Source of the DNA: Aralia elata
Lineage: Eukaryota; Streptophyta; Magnoliopsida; Apiales; Araliaceae
Reading direction: 5' to 3'
Assembly (NCBI GenBank): GCA_034770075.1
Contig: CM068382.1
Location: forward strand, 10,434,685-10,498,684
Length of the DNA: 64,000 nt
Position 1 is the stretch's first letter; every line of letters begins with the position of its first letter. Shown piece by piece: positions 37,401 through 47,890 of the stretch. Below the pieces are notes generated by a model. It was not told the origin of the DNA and searched no databases. It saw nothing but the letters and a program-made list of their open reading frames with translations. Both the position numbers and the translations under genes were made by a program.

Positions 37401-37570
37401 GAGGGAATGAAAGTTAAAAACTTTTGAGGAAGAGAGAGTTAAAAACTTTGAGGGAGAGAGTGACAAACTTTTAAGGGAGAGAATTTTAAAAATTTTGGAA
37501 GATACGAACTATAAATTTTTAAATAGATACCATTTAAAAGTTTGAGAGTTACGTAAAAACATTTGACGTA

Positions 37571-37760
37571 GAGTTAAAAAAAATTAGGGAGTGAAAATTA
37601 AAAACTTATGAGGGAGAGAGCTAAAAACTTTTGAGGGAAAGAAAGTTATAACCTTTTAAGGGAGAGAGTTAAAAAAAAATTAGGGAGTGAAAATTAAAAA
37701 CTTATGAGGGAGAGAGCTAAAAACTTTTGAGGGAAAGAAAGTTATAACCTTTTAAGGGAG
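37571..37760. repeat. Recent 95 bp tandem duplication at the array's right side
   Basis: Two adjacent, almost identical 95 bp copies begin GAGTTAAAAAAAATTAGGGA, at 37571 and 37666. Their similarity is far higher than between ordinary monomers. Confidence 0.75.
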
Positions 37761-38368
37761 GTAGAGTGGAAAACTTTTAAAGGAGATAAAATGATAAATT
37801 TAGGGACAGAAATTTAAAATTTTGGAAGATACAAAGTATAAATTTTGAAAGAGAAAATTATAAATTTTAAGAGTTTAGAATTAAAACTTTTGAGGGGCAC
37901 AAATTAAAAACTTTTGAATGAGTGAAATATTTTGACGGAGAGAAAGTTCAAAACTTTTTAGGGGGTGAAAGTTAAAAACTTTTAAGGGGGAGAGAGAGAA
38001 ACATTTGAGAGAGAGGAAGTTAAAACCTTTTAAGGTAAAAACTTTTAAGAGAGAAGTTTGAAATTTCAAGGGATAGGAGGTAAAAACTTTTGAGGAAGGA
38101 AAAGTGAAAATTTTAGAGACTAAACTAAGAAATTCTATAGACGAAAGTTCAAAATTTCTTCATATAAAAAGTAAATTTTTTTTGATAGAGATAGGATTTT
38201 CTATAATGAGTCCTAAAGTAGGGCCAATTGGAGGCACAATCATATACAAAATTTATCTCAAATGCAACACACCACAATTACTGTAATACAATATTCAAAA
38301 CATGATTGAAAAAAATATCAGAAATGAAGATTTCAATGTGGTGCACAAAAAATAAAGCACAGAATGTA

Positions 38369-38452
38369 CTACTTCCGTTCCAAAATATAAGATCACTTTC
38401 CTTTCATAAATTGACGAAAGGAAAGTGATTTTATATTGTGGAACAGAGGGAG
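38369..38452. mobile_element. Stowaway-like MITE, 84 bp hairpin
   Basis: The element begins CTACTTCCGTTCCAAAATAT and ends in the inverted form ATATTGTGGAACAGAGGGAG. The arms, including AAGATCACTTTC/GAAAGTGATTTTA, pair along most of the length. TA dinucleotides flank it at 38367-38368 and 38453-38454, as expected for Tc1/mariner-type insertion. Confidence 0.85.
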
Positions 38453-38507
38453 TATATTGCATCCAAAATCAAGAGAGAGAGAGAGAGAGATTTCTTACCT
38501 TCATATC

Positions 38508-38750
38508 CTAATTTGAGCACTTATCTTTGCCTTCATTCTGAACACCATCTGTGACTAGAGCCATCGGCCTCTAATCTATTACTTCACCAATGAACCCAAA
38601 TTCCTTTGCCTCTTTGGGGTCATAAAATTATCCTGATCCATGTTCTTCTGAATTACAATCTACAGACTGTCTGCCATGCTTTGAATACAATGCACACAGT
38701 GCATCCCAAACACGAATAATATGCACTGTGTGCATTGTATATAGCAAGAC
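38508..38750 (-). pseudogene. CLPP: Broken 3' part of a mitochondrial-type ClpP protease gene
   Basis: On the minus strand an acceptor-like TTTTATACAG precedes GLAIY (38750-38737), a segment known from the ClpP core. A jump to IIRVWDAL.ALYSKHG.Q follows in another frame. After a one-base shift comes VIQKNMDQDNFMT, and after a further shift KEAKEFGFIGEVID. A stop in place of the next residue (TAG) follows, then RPMALVTDGVQNEGKDKCSN and a final stop at 38510-38508. The order and spacing match the C-terminal end of plant mitochondrial ClpP (CLPP2 type), except that the region between GLAIY and RVWDAL is deleted. That region includes the catalytic Ser and His motifs. Two frameshifts, one internal stop and the deletion make it non-functional. 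The missing 5' exons were not found upstream. Confidence 0.8.
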
Positions 38751-40757
38751 CTGTATAAAAGAGTACAAATCATAAGCCATGGAAAAAACTGTTGTACTGT
38801 TATATCCCAAATCCTAATTAACATGCCTCATGGTCCTCATCACAGTTCAGAAGCAACAATAAAAGGACACGCATATGTATTCATTATTTGTTTCAATTCA
38901 TAATGAGCAAATGACATCATCACTACATCGGAAAACCTGAATAGAATAATATGACCATTTTAGACTAGTTGCAACAATAAACAATGAAATTTTCCCTTTA
39001 TCCATTGTGACTTTCATCAAGTCTTATGTACATGATACAATTAGAAATTGTTAAGGATGTGAGAAAGCCCAATAAAGGTATACAGGAATTGCCCTCAGAA
39101 GTGTTTAACTAGAAAATTGACTCTAGTTGACAGTCTAATACAAAAACAAAAGTTCATATAACTTGTTGACTCAAAATTAAATTAGTTTTCCACCTTTCAA
39201 GGTAGCCTCGTAACCCTAATTCAAGGCACTAGTGAATGGAAGCAATATCCATATACTAAAAACACTTCAGACGGGATTTGATTGTACTCAAATTGCATCT
39301 TACCAATTTTCTATATATGCCAAGTGAGAAAAGCCATGTATCTGATAGTCTTGGCATATAACCACTTTAACGATTATATTCACCACCTACACTCGCTGCA
39401 TCTCCAAGAAATCTTCAAAAAATGACTTGAGTACTTCTTTTATTAGTTCTTTTTTTACCCTTTTTTTTTTACAAGAACAAGTTTCTTTCTATCTTTACCA
39501 TATAACAGGAATTTGAAATTTTATGGAGAACCACTTACTTAAAGCTACATCTAGAATTCAAATTTAGCTAAGGTACAACATTCCTTCATGCATTTCTCTG
39601 AAATGTGATAGGCAAATTTGTAACACTTTAAGTAATTGTTTCTTTAAATTATTAAAAAAAGAAAAAAAAAAAGAAGAAAAAGAAAGACCCTTTGCTACAC
39701 AAAAAGAGTCTCATTTGCCAACTTTTTTCCCCCACAAAAAGAATCCTCTTCTATTGATAATAGTATAAAATTGCACAGTATCCTCAAGGTTTGTATCGTA
39801 ATTAATTATCATGCCACCACTACTCAACTAACAACTTAATATTCTTTTAGGTCTAAACATGGAACAAAAAATATAACCTTAATATTTATAAATTTTGTAA
39901 ATGGTGGTGAAACGCAGGGTGTATTACAACCTCATATGTGCAATAGATAAAATGAATACAGATTGAACAAAACAAACAAAATCAGGCAGTAATACGAAGG
40001 GCCATGATAATGATTTAGCAGAACAAGTGACGCATAAACTTATGCAAATTACAAGTAGGATGGAAAAGCAGAAAACTACTCCAACGGTGACTAAGACCAC
40101 AATACTAGAAAACTACTTGTCTGCCCACCTGAAAAACTACCTAACTAATGTATCAAATCTAATTTTCTTAGAAAACAAACGCATCATGCCTAATATTCAG
40201 GATTTGAAATTGACAATTGTCCTCTGTCAAAACAGTTTTGACAACACAACTTACCAAGAAAAAGAAAAACAGAGGCCCTATAAGCAAACAAATTTAACCC
40301 ATTCTAAGTGGTTTAGTCTATTGGAAAACTAAAGTAGGATAGTGTGAATACGCCAAACCAGGAACAATAAAGAACTTAAGGAGAGGGAATTGACATTACC
40401 ATATCAATTAGCAAAAAAGAAAAAAAAAAAAAAAATTGACATTACCATATTATCTATCTTTCTCTAAGCTTTTGAAAGGAGGAAGAATCACTTTTCTATG
40501 TCGACAGAAAGTGATTCAAGAAAAATTAATTTAAAAAAACAATTCTAACATTACACTTTTACGCACATCAAAATTTTACGAAAAGGGCAAATTATTGGTA
40601 ATGAATAAGATACATGTTTAATCAGTACAGAATGCATAATCCAACCATAAAGCAAATTACAACTCAAACATCACCAAATTCTAGCCAATAAAATTGTGCG
40701 CATAAACCAAAAAAAGTCGCACAAAAGATATAGGAAAATTGAGTTTGTAAAACTGAC
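38751..40757. other. AT-rich non-coding stretch, possible intron
   Basis: No exon with coding character was found on either strand. A plus-strand frame at 40027-40332 has no recognisable domain and AT-driven composition. Poly-A and poly-T rich islands lie near 39450, 39655 and 40415. The stretch lies downstream of the donor of the exon at 40758-40844 and may be its intron. Confidence 0.4.
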
Positions 40758-40844
40758 CTGGATAGAGAGGAGATTGGCGTCATCGGCATCAGAGACTGAA
40801 CCACTACTTGTGCCGCCGGTGATCCTCTCTTCGTACGACGACAT
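40758..40844 (-). CDS. Orphan 5' coding exon, product unknown
   Basis: The minus strand has ATG at 40844-40842 and encodes 29 residues (MSSYEERITGG, then a Ser/Asp-rich part, ending LLSIQ). It stops in phase 0 at a strong donor, CAG|GTCAGT. G+C content is much higher than around it, and an upstream region with TTAGGGTTAGGGTA-type telo-box words fits a gene start. I do not recognise the product and cannot find a second exon. Possibilities are the start of a gene whose remainder was lost when the ClpP fragment and satellite moved in, or a gene with a long intron now ending in pseudogene sequence. Confidence 0.5.
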
Positions 40845-40956
40845 CGTATTCCGGTGACTCTGTTTAGTAAGATTAATGTAGCCTAGCCCTAATCAAATTC
40901 TCGAACGTGTAGAAGATTAATGTACCCTATCCCTAATCGATCTCTCGAAAGTTTAG

Positions 40957-41425
40957 AAAGATTAACGTACCCTAACCCTAAATTGATGATCGTTTCTGAG
41001 TATTTAAGGAGGAAGAACGGTTGGGCGGAATCCGACTTTGAATGGGAAAGATTAGAGAGAGAGAGGGAGGAAATACTGTACCGTTTGGCTTGGGTTTAAC
41101 GCAACCAGAAAGATTAAGTTTAGAAAGATTAATGTACCCTAACCCTAAATTGATGATCGTTTCTGAGTATTTAAGGAGGAAGAATCGTTGGGCGGAATCC
41201 GACTTTGAATGGGAAAGATGAGAGAGAGGGTTCAATGATACTGTACCGTTTGACTTGGGTTTAACGCAACAAGAAAGATTAATGTACCCTAACCCTAAAT
41301 TGATGATCGTTTCTGAGTATTTAAGGAGGAAGAACCGTTGGGCGGAATCCGACTTTGAATGGAAAAGATTATAGAGAGAGAGGATCGAAGGAAATAGTGT
41401 ATCGTTTGGCTCGGGTTTAAGGCTA
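40957..41425 (-). repeat. Triplicated promoter-like repeat (150-167 bp units) with telo-box words
   Basis: Three units start near 40961, 41128 and 41278 (periods 167 and 150). Each carries GTACCCTAACCCTAAATTGA, GGGCGGAATCCGACTTTGAA and a GTACCGTTTGGCTTGGGTTT-like part. On the minus strand these give AGGGTTAGGG words, resembling the telo-box seen in promoters of plant housekeeping genes. Two more degenerate short copies of the CCCTA.CCCTAAT part lie at 40880-40945, next to the exon at 40758-40844. Confidence 0.8.
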
Positions 41426-41479
41426 ATTGCCGCTTGATTTATATCTCACACGTGGGTGGCAAGATTATTTTGATTTACG

Positions 41480-42840
41480 TCTTATGCGTGATAAGATTAA
41501 TTTTATTTTTGACAGTAGATAAGTGACATTGCATAATAAATGAAGAGTCATTAGATTATCATGTATTTAATTTATAGTAATAGTATAATAATAAAATTAA
41601 GATTAAAAATTTTAAAAATATTTTGGTAATATTTTATATTAACACGTCAAAGAAAATGACATGGGGACTTTTTCCTTGCCTAGTTGCCTAATGCTTGACA
41701 AAACCTTTAAAATCACTCTGGAAAAGTCGGTCTTTCTTCTCTCCTTCAAACGTACGGTACGTGACTGATATCTTACAGAGAAAAATGTTTGTGGAGATTA
41801 TTTAAGTAGAGTTAATTTTTTTTTATTATCTTTCTCTCTTTATTTTAGAAGGTATTTTGATAGACTTATATATATATATATATATATATATGAAAATTTT
41901 CTCCAACAGATCGGTTCGTCGCGAATCGATCTATAGCGACGATTTTTTACTTTTTATTATTTTTTGAAGGGGTAATTAACCAGAATCAACTTGAATGAAT
42001 AATGTTTGTCACCTAATTCAAAGATTTGCTCCAAACAACTATATTTTAGTATGTGGTGTGCTTGAAATGACACTGTATTATGTTTGTCTTATAACCTTTT
42101 CTTCAAATTCTACTTCAATTTTTTTTAATTAATTTTAATCTTGGGAAACATTTTCCAAAAAGACATTTTTTTTAAAAAACGATTTCTGTCAAAGAATATT
42201 TTCCTTGAAACAAATTGAGCCATAAAGCGAATGTACATTGACCCATAAAGCGATTTCTGTCTGTTTCTTAAAGAATATTTTCCTTGAAACAAACTGATCA
42301 GCCTAACTATAGCTAGTTTAATTTATTCAAAATTAAAATAAGGTTTCACAAAAACAAGAATTAGGACTTCGTGTCAAAGAGGGCCATTCTCTTTACTTTC
42401 TTCTTTTTTTCCCATAAATAAATTACCATTTTTTTTTTTTTTTATAATATGGGTTTTCCAACCCGCGGGTCGGACTAATCTCCCGACCCGAATCAGGCTT
42501 TGCGCATAGGCTCTACCTAAGACATGGCGTCACCCTGAATAATGTAATCCTTGGCCACTTCAAATGTTGCTAGTGGGAGTCGATCCTGAGTCGTCCGGGT
42601 TTACGGTTTGTTCCCAATACGACTTGCACCACTGCGCCAAGTGTTGTGATTATAAATTACCATTTTTCATGACTTTATATGTAAAGATTCTTAAAAAATT
42701 ATTGGCACTTCCGTTGTTGATTCAACAACGATCATTTGCTTAAGAATTTAATAGTAGTAGTGTAATGTTATAAATAACAATGACAAAATAGTAACAAATT
42801 AAAATATTATGACATTTTCTAATACTAAAATAGAAATATC
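41480..42840 (+). pseudogene. Partial duplicate of the MLO 5' region, exons lost (copy B)
   Basis: In order, this stretch matches the MLO upstream region and 5' UTR (TTGACAAAACCTTTAAAATC, GACTGATATCTTACAGAGAA; compare 44940-45100). It then matches intron 1 (ATCTTTCTCTCTTTATTTTA; compare 45330) and intron 2 (TTTTTGAAGGGGT.ATTAACC; compare 45520). Exon 1 and exon 2 are both missing, and exon 3 is not reached. The exon 2 position is taken by a TA microsatellite and a short foldback around TTCGTCGCGAA near 41915. The copy therefore encodes nothing. It ends with the segment shared with 6886-6990, and intron 2 is split by a SINE. Confidence 0.8.
42434..42651 (-). mobile_element. tRNA-derived SINE with 16 bp target duplication
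   Basis: Read on the minus strand, the element begins with a box A-like TTGGCGCAGTGG, followed about 50 bp later by a box B-like GGATCGACTCCC. It ends in an A-rich tail after ATAT. The RNA polymerase III boxes and spacing are those of a tRNA-derived SINE. The direct repeat ATAAATTACCATTTTT flanks it at 42418-42433 and 42652-42667. The same site without the element exists at about 45886-45905 in MLO intron 2, confirming the boundaries. Confidence 0.88.
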
Positions 42841-44479
42841 TATTATTTTTTGAATGAATTAAAAATAAAAATGTATCTTTAAATTTAAAACAATCAAACA
42901 TTAAGCATCAGCGAGATGGATAGGTTGTTTGATAAAACTGAATGAAAGATTCTGAATGTATAATAAAATCTAAATGAGTTGAATGGAGTAAAAAAAATCT
43001 GAATACGAAATGAAATGTTGTGTTTGATAATTGTTTGTCTAAAACATCTGAATACGTATATTATTTAATTTTAACTTTCTGGGATATTATGAACAAATTT
43101 ATTATATAATTATAAATAAACAATGTTATCTATGAAAAATTAAATATAAACTTTTGAACAATCTTTAATGACGTATATTATTAAAAATATAATTTTAGGA
43201 ATAAAAAACTAAAAAAATATTAATAACATTCTATAGTACATAAAATTAAAATAAAAAACTACAACAACATTCATTAAATTGATTATCCATTTTTTTGTTA
43301 AACAAAAATCAAAAATAATTTGTACATAACAAAATTTGATTATAATAATAAACAGGATATATATTGAATGTAAATTTTAATTGTCTATGAGATAATATAA
43401 GTAAAAATATTATTTAACACTATTTCTTACTTATTTAGCTATAAATTTTTAGATGAATCGTTCAAATACATTTAGAGTTTAAAAAATATTAAACAAACAA
43501 TCGGAGTGACTTATTCGTTTAAATTTAAACTTATTTAGATCTATTTAAAATAAACAAACAACCCCGGAGTCAACAATGAAATATAGTAGAATAATTCAGT
43601 TATTATTAGTTTACAGGAATGGAAATGGAAGGTAGCCCAAACCGTGTAGTTCGTTAAAGTTTAAACCAACCAATCGGACACATGATGCATCTTCTGAGAA
43701 TTCTGCATGCATAAAAATGATAAAATTGCACCTAAAGGAAGAAGTTTGGGTGATTTTATATCGCGTTTGTTTTTTTTTTTGTTCCAATAATTTTAGATAT
43801 ATTATTGTTTTGTTTTTTCTAATTTAATTTTTTTTTATCTTTTTATTTAGTTCTTTAAATTTTATAAAATTTTAATTTTATCTCACATAATTTATACATA
43901 CAACACGTGTCTAACGTTAATATAAGACAAAAAAAAAAGTGATCTCAAAATTATTCAACGAATCATGTATTTTACTCATGTATTGATCACGTATTTGACC
44001 TTGACCTAGTTTATTTCTCACATGGATTTCTATGCCAAAAAGAAATGCTTGTATTTAGCTCAAAATATGGAGCTAAACACTCAAATCAATAAATTAAAAT
44101 ACTACATTGAAAGTAATTAAATGGGTGAAACAATTGAAATGCATAGACATTATAATTCATATATATAAATGTATACAAAATTTATGTAGTTTAATTATAA
44201 ATAAATATCTAGAAGCAACATCCAGATGATAATTAATTTAATTTAAAAGTTGACGTCGGTCTACATACGCTTTCGTCCCCTTTTCTGCTGTCGTAGTAAT
44301 AATAATTAATGTCTAGACCCACACAAACCTTCTGTCATGACTTACGTGTTGGTATTAAAGTCATAGCCATGTCAAGTTGAAAGTACTGTCCAATTCTTAA
44401 TAATTAAATAAGAAGACCAAGTAAAACCATGTAGATACATAGGTGATAGGACCTTCACTCGTCCAATTCCAAAGACCGT
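42841..44479. other. AT-rich spacer absent from copy A
   Basis: This stretch separates two segments that are adjacent in copy A at 6.9 kb. It contains a candidate MITE (42928-43566) and otherwise no recognisable gene. A CAACACGTG-like word lies near 43911, and several poly-T runs are present. Confidence 0.45.
42928..43566. mobile_element. Candidate non-autonomous hAT-like element
   Basis: The left end has GGTTGTTTGATAAAACTGAA; the right end has AAATAAACAAACAACCCC, its approximate inverted form. The interior is AT-rich with no coding. I could not fix a target duplication, so the family is a guess. Confidence 0.4.
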
Positions 44480-45123
44480 CATTAATTAATTAGCTAATAC
44501 TGATCAGTTCTGTTTCCCAAAAAAAAAAAAAATTCTCATTTTCAAAGTTCACAAAATTCAAAATATTTGTATATTTTTATTTACCTTGAATTTATTAAAA
44601 TAAATTTTTTAAAAGAATTTATGCTAGTGCAATTTAACTTTAGGGATAGATTTCAACTTAGAACATAGAGAGGACCTAGAAAAAAGGATCAGGAGAAGAA
44701 CTCGAAAAAATTAATTTTCAATTGTAGCGTTTAATTAGTTTTGACTTCTGCTATAGATAAACTCAAATATGTGACATTATATAATAAAGAAAAAGTTTTT
44801 TATCACTATATTATCACGTATTTAATTTGTAGTAATAGTATAATAATGAAATTAAGATTATAAATTTTAAAAATATTTTATATTAACACATCAAAGAAAA
44901 TGGACTTTTTCCCTTCCTCAGTCTTGCCTAGTCGCCTTCTTGACAAAACCTTTAAAATCACCCTGGAAAAGTCTTTCTTCTCTCCTTCAAACGTACCGCC
45001 TTTGTCTTGCCTAGTTGCCTTCTTGACAAAACCTTTAAAAGCACCCTGGAAAAGTCTTTCTTCTCTCCACGTACGGTACGTGGCTGATATCTTACAGAGA
45101 AAAGTGTGTGTGGAGATCGAATT
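44480..45123 (+). promoter_or_regulatory. MLO promoter and 5' UTR, with 83 bp tandem duplication
   Basis: This region precedes the MLO start codon and has duplicates at 6.9-7.3 kb and 41.5-41.8 kb. Bases 44921-45003 and 45004-45079 are two tandem copies of a segment holding GTCTTGCCTAGT and TTGACAAAACCTTTAAAA. Copy B near 41.68 kb has only one, so the duplication is specific to the functional gene or was lost in the copy. A TACGGTACGTGGCTGATATC segment and a GA-rich stretch lie just before the ATG. Confidence 0.6.
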
Positions 45124-47853
45124 ATGGGGGGAGGAGGAGGAGGCGAAGAGGGTGAGGGTTTGTCACTGCAAGATACACCTACCTGGGCATTAGCAACTGT
45201 TTGCTTTGTATTCATTTCTCTTGGTATTTTTATTGACCATTTGATTCATCTCTTTGGCCGTGTAAGTTATTCAACGCCTCTTAGATTTCAGTAGGGTTAA
45301 TTCTTCTTCTTTTTTTTTTTTTTTATCATCTTTCTCTCTTTATTTTAGAAGGTATTTTGATAGACTTACTTATATATACTTAGCTTAATTAATTGGATTT
45401 GTCATTGATATACATATATATGGATGCAGTGGCTAAAAAAACATAGGAAGACTGATTTACTTGAGGCTGTTGAGAAGCTTAAGTCAGGTGAGTTTCTGAA
45501 GAAATTCTACTTTTTATTATTTTTTGAAGGGGTCATTAACCAGAATCAACTTGAATGGATAAAGTTTGTCACCTAATTCAAAGATTTGCTCTAAACAAAT
45601 ATATTTTAATACGCGGTGTGCTTGAAATGACACTGTATTATGTTTGTCTTATAACCTTTTCTTCCAATTCTACTTCATTTTTTTTTAATTAATTTTAATT
45701 TCGGGAAACATTTTCCAAAAAGACATTTTTTAAAAACGATTTCTGTCAAATAATATTTTCCTCGAAACAAACTGATGATCCTAACTAGTTTAATTTCTTC
45801 AAAATTAAAATATGGTTTCACAAAAACAAGAATTAGGACTTCTTGCCGAAGAGGGCCATTCTCTTTACTTTTTTTTCCCCCATAAATAAATTACCATTTT
45901 TCATTACTTTATATGTAAAGATTGTTAAAAAATTATTGGGTTGGTGCAGTTTTGATGCTGCTGGGTTTCATGTCACTTCTATTAACAGCGACTCAAAGAC
46001 CCATTTCCAAGATATGTATACCAAATAGAGTTGCAAATACCATGCTCCCATGCCGTAAAGATGCACCTACCAAAACTACCAGCCCATCTGAGCATTTATT
46101 GGTTACTACAATAATTCACTCTCTCTCCACCTTGAGGAAAGATACACTTTCTGATGATAATACCAGATCACATCAAGAGGAAGAAATAGATGAAGATGAT
46201 CATGAGAGTAACTCTTCTGATGATAATGCCAAATCACACAAAGAGAAAGAAATAGATGAAGATGAGAGGGACTCTTCTAATGATAATACCAAATCACACA
46301 AAGGGGAAGATGAGAGTGACTCCTCTGATGATTATTGTGGTTCTAAGGTATGATCATTTCATTGCTTAATTTGCTAGCTTCTACTTCTCTTCTATGTATT
46401 TTTTGGAGAGAGAGAGAGAGATGTTTTTCTTATTTTATATATATATATATATGCGCGCGCGATCCCGTTCAAAACAACGTCGTTTTACATAATTGAATAC
46501 ATTCCTTCTCATATTATGTGCAAAAAGGTATTTTTATAATTTTTCAAAATATTGTTATTATAAAGGGATATCTCATGCAATAATGTGAGGTAGTTCTCAC
46601 CTCTCATGCTCTCTATGTATATTTATAAAATTTTCTTATATATGTTATGACAAATGTTGTATTCAGACTCTTAAAAAAGAATATAAATGACAAAAATAAC
46701 ATATGTAGCAAAAAAAACTATAAACCTACATTGACAACTTCATTGAATTAATCCAAATTCCTAAATTATCTCCTCTGTCCCAACTTGATAGACCCTTTTG
46801 ACTTTTTTGATGCAAATCAAGGCACACTCAGACATGATTTTGTTTTTATAAAATAGTAGTATCAATTCAAACAGGACTCTGGACTCTGGTATAGCACCTT
46901 ATGTAATATACATTAATTATAATTTTATTTGAATTAGTATTTTACACGAGTGTTTTGTTGACCAGGGAATGACCTCTCTGATATCAAAAGATGGACTCAA
47001 TCAACTAAATACATTCATCTTTGTGTTGGCAATCATGCAAGTTTTATACAGTGGTATAACAATGGCTTTAGGAAGAGCTAAGGTACAAATATTACATGCA
47101 CTTTTTCGCTACATATATATTTAACTTTTAACTTTTACTATTAGAAGGTGTGGTTTCCATATACTGCTGATAAATCCCCTACCTATCTATATATGTAAAA
47201 TAACTTTAATTAGGTGAAACTAAATAATTTGTTACTATAATAAGTTAATCTCTCTCTCTTAATTCGAGAGGGAGAATTTCATTTGGCATTTTACTTTTAA
47301 GCGCATAATAAAGTTTGTCATAGTTGTTTATACACAACTTTTTTTTACCATTTTTTTTTTCAAAAAATTAAGTTTAAAGGCTACAACTTGTTAGCGGAAA
47401 GATATTATCAAACAAATATTCTCTTCGTTCTAAAATTAGAGATACAATTTAACTTTTGAGGTTAAACGGCGGCATATTAAATTTCAAAGTGATGCAGTAT
47501 ATTTAATTTTAGTTGATACAATTATTATAACTGTATAGTATATAACAAACACTATAAATTAAAATTTTTATTTTATTCTAAATTTTTATGTTGTACCAAT
47601 TTTAAAATTTAATATGTCGTTTGTCTTCAAAAATCAAATTATATATTTAATTTTGGAACAGGGGGGAATAATGTTGAATTACGTATGTTTATGACAAATT
47701 AATTTCAATATACCTAAAGAAAAATTGAAGGTGACTCTTATTTTAGAATAAGAGAAGTAATATTTAAGTAAATTTCCGTGCTTCATTTTTGAGCTTCTTA
47801 GTTATAATGAGATGCATATATCCTAACCCTTTCTACTTTATTTTTTTTAATAG

Positions 47854-47890
<37 letters not shown>

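Larger units (their letters stand above)
14645..38130. repeat. About 23.5 kb purine-rich minisatellite array, 25-28 bp monomer
   Basis: The whole interval is built from degenerate monomers such as AGAGAAAGTTAAAAACTTTT plus GAGGG. That monomer is 25 bp, of which 18 bases are purines on the plus strand, and the bias holds throughout. Each monomer carries a small dyad, AAAGTT..AACTTT. A second recurring motif, CGGAAGATACAAAGTATAAA followed by TTTTGAAAGAGAG, appears every roughly 150-450 bp and breaks the array into larger units. Kilobase-scale duplications are superimposed. Frames on either strand are short, because monomers are often not multiples of three. They give Lys/Phe/Leu/Ser-rich chance peptides on the minus strand, so I call no gene. 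Roughly 900 monomers are implied by length. The origin is unknown. Confidence 0.9.

Noticed and set aside
14645..38130. CRISPR-like array
   Set aside because: The units are degenerate and contiguous, without unique spacers of constant length, and the context is a plant nuclear genome.
40027..40332. Plus-strand 101-codon frame as a gene
   Set aside because: No domain, promoter or splice signals were seen; composition follows the AT-rich background.
40961..41310. CCCTAACCCTAA as interstitial telomere repeat
   Set aside because: Only about two partial heptamers occur per 150-167 bp unit, and they are not in long TTTAGGG runs. Promoter telo-box words are a simpler reading.
42601..42651. Functional tRNA gene
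   Set aside because: Box A and box B-like words are present, but there is no full cloverleaf. The A-rich tail and target duplication show it is a SINE.
45106..45123. Upstream GTG-initiated extension of MLO
   Set aside because: The codons before ATG 45124 have no in-frame ATG, and the family usually begins with a short N-terminus ahead of the first helix.
44958..45215. Minus-strand frame with a proline run opposite MLO exon 1
   Set aside because: It is a shadow of the glycine codons of MLO exon 1 and has no independent support.
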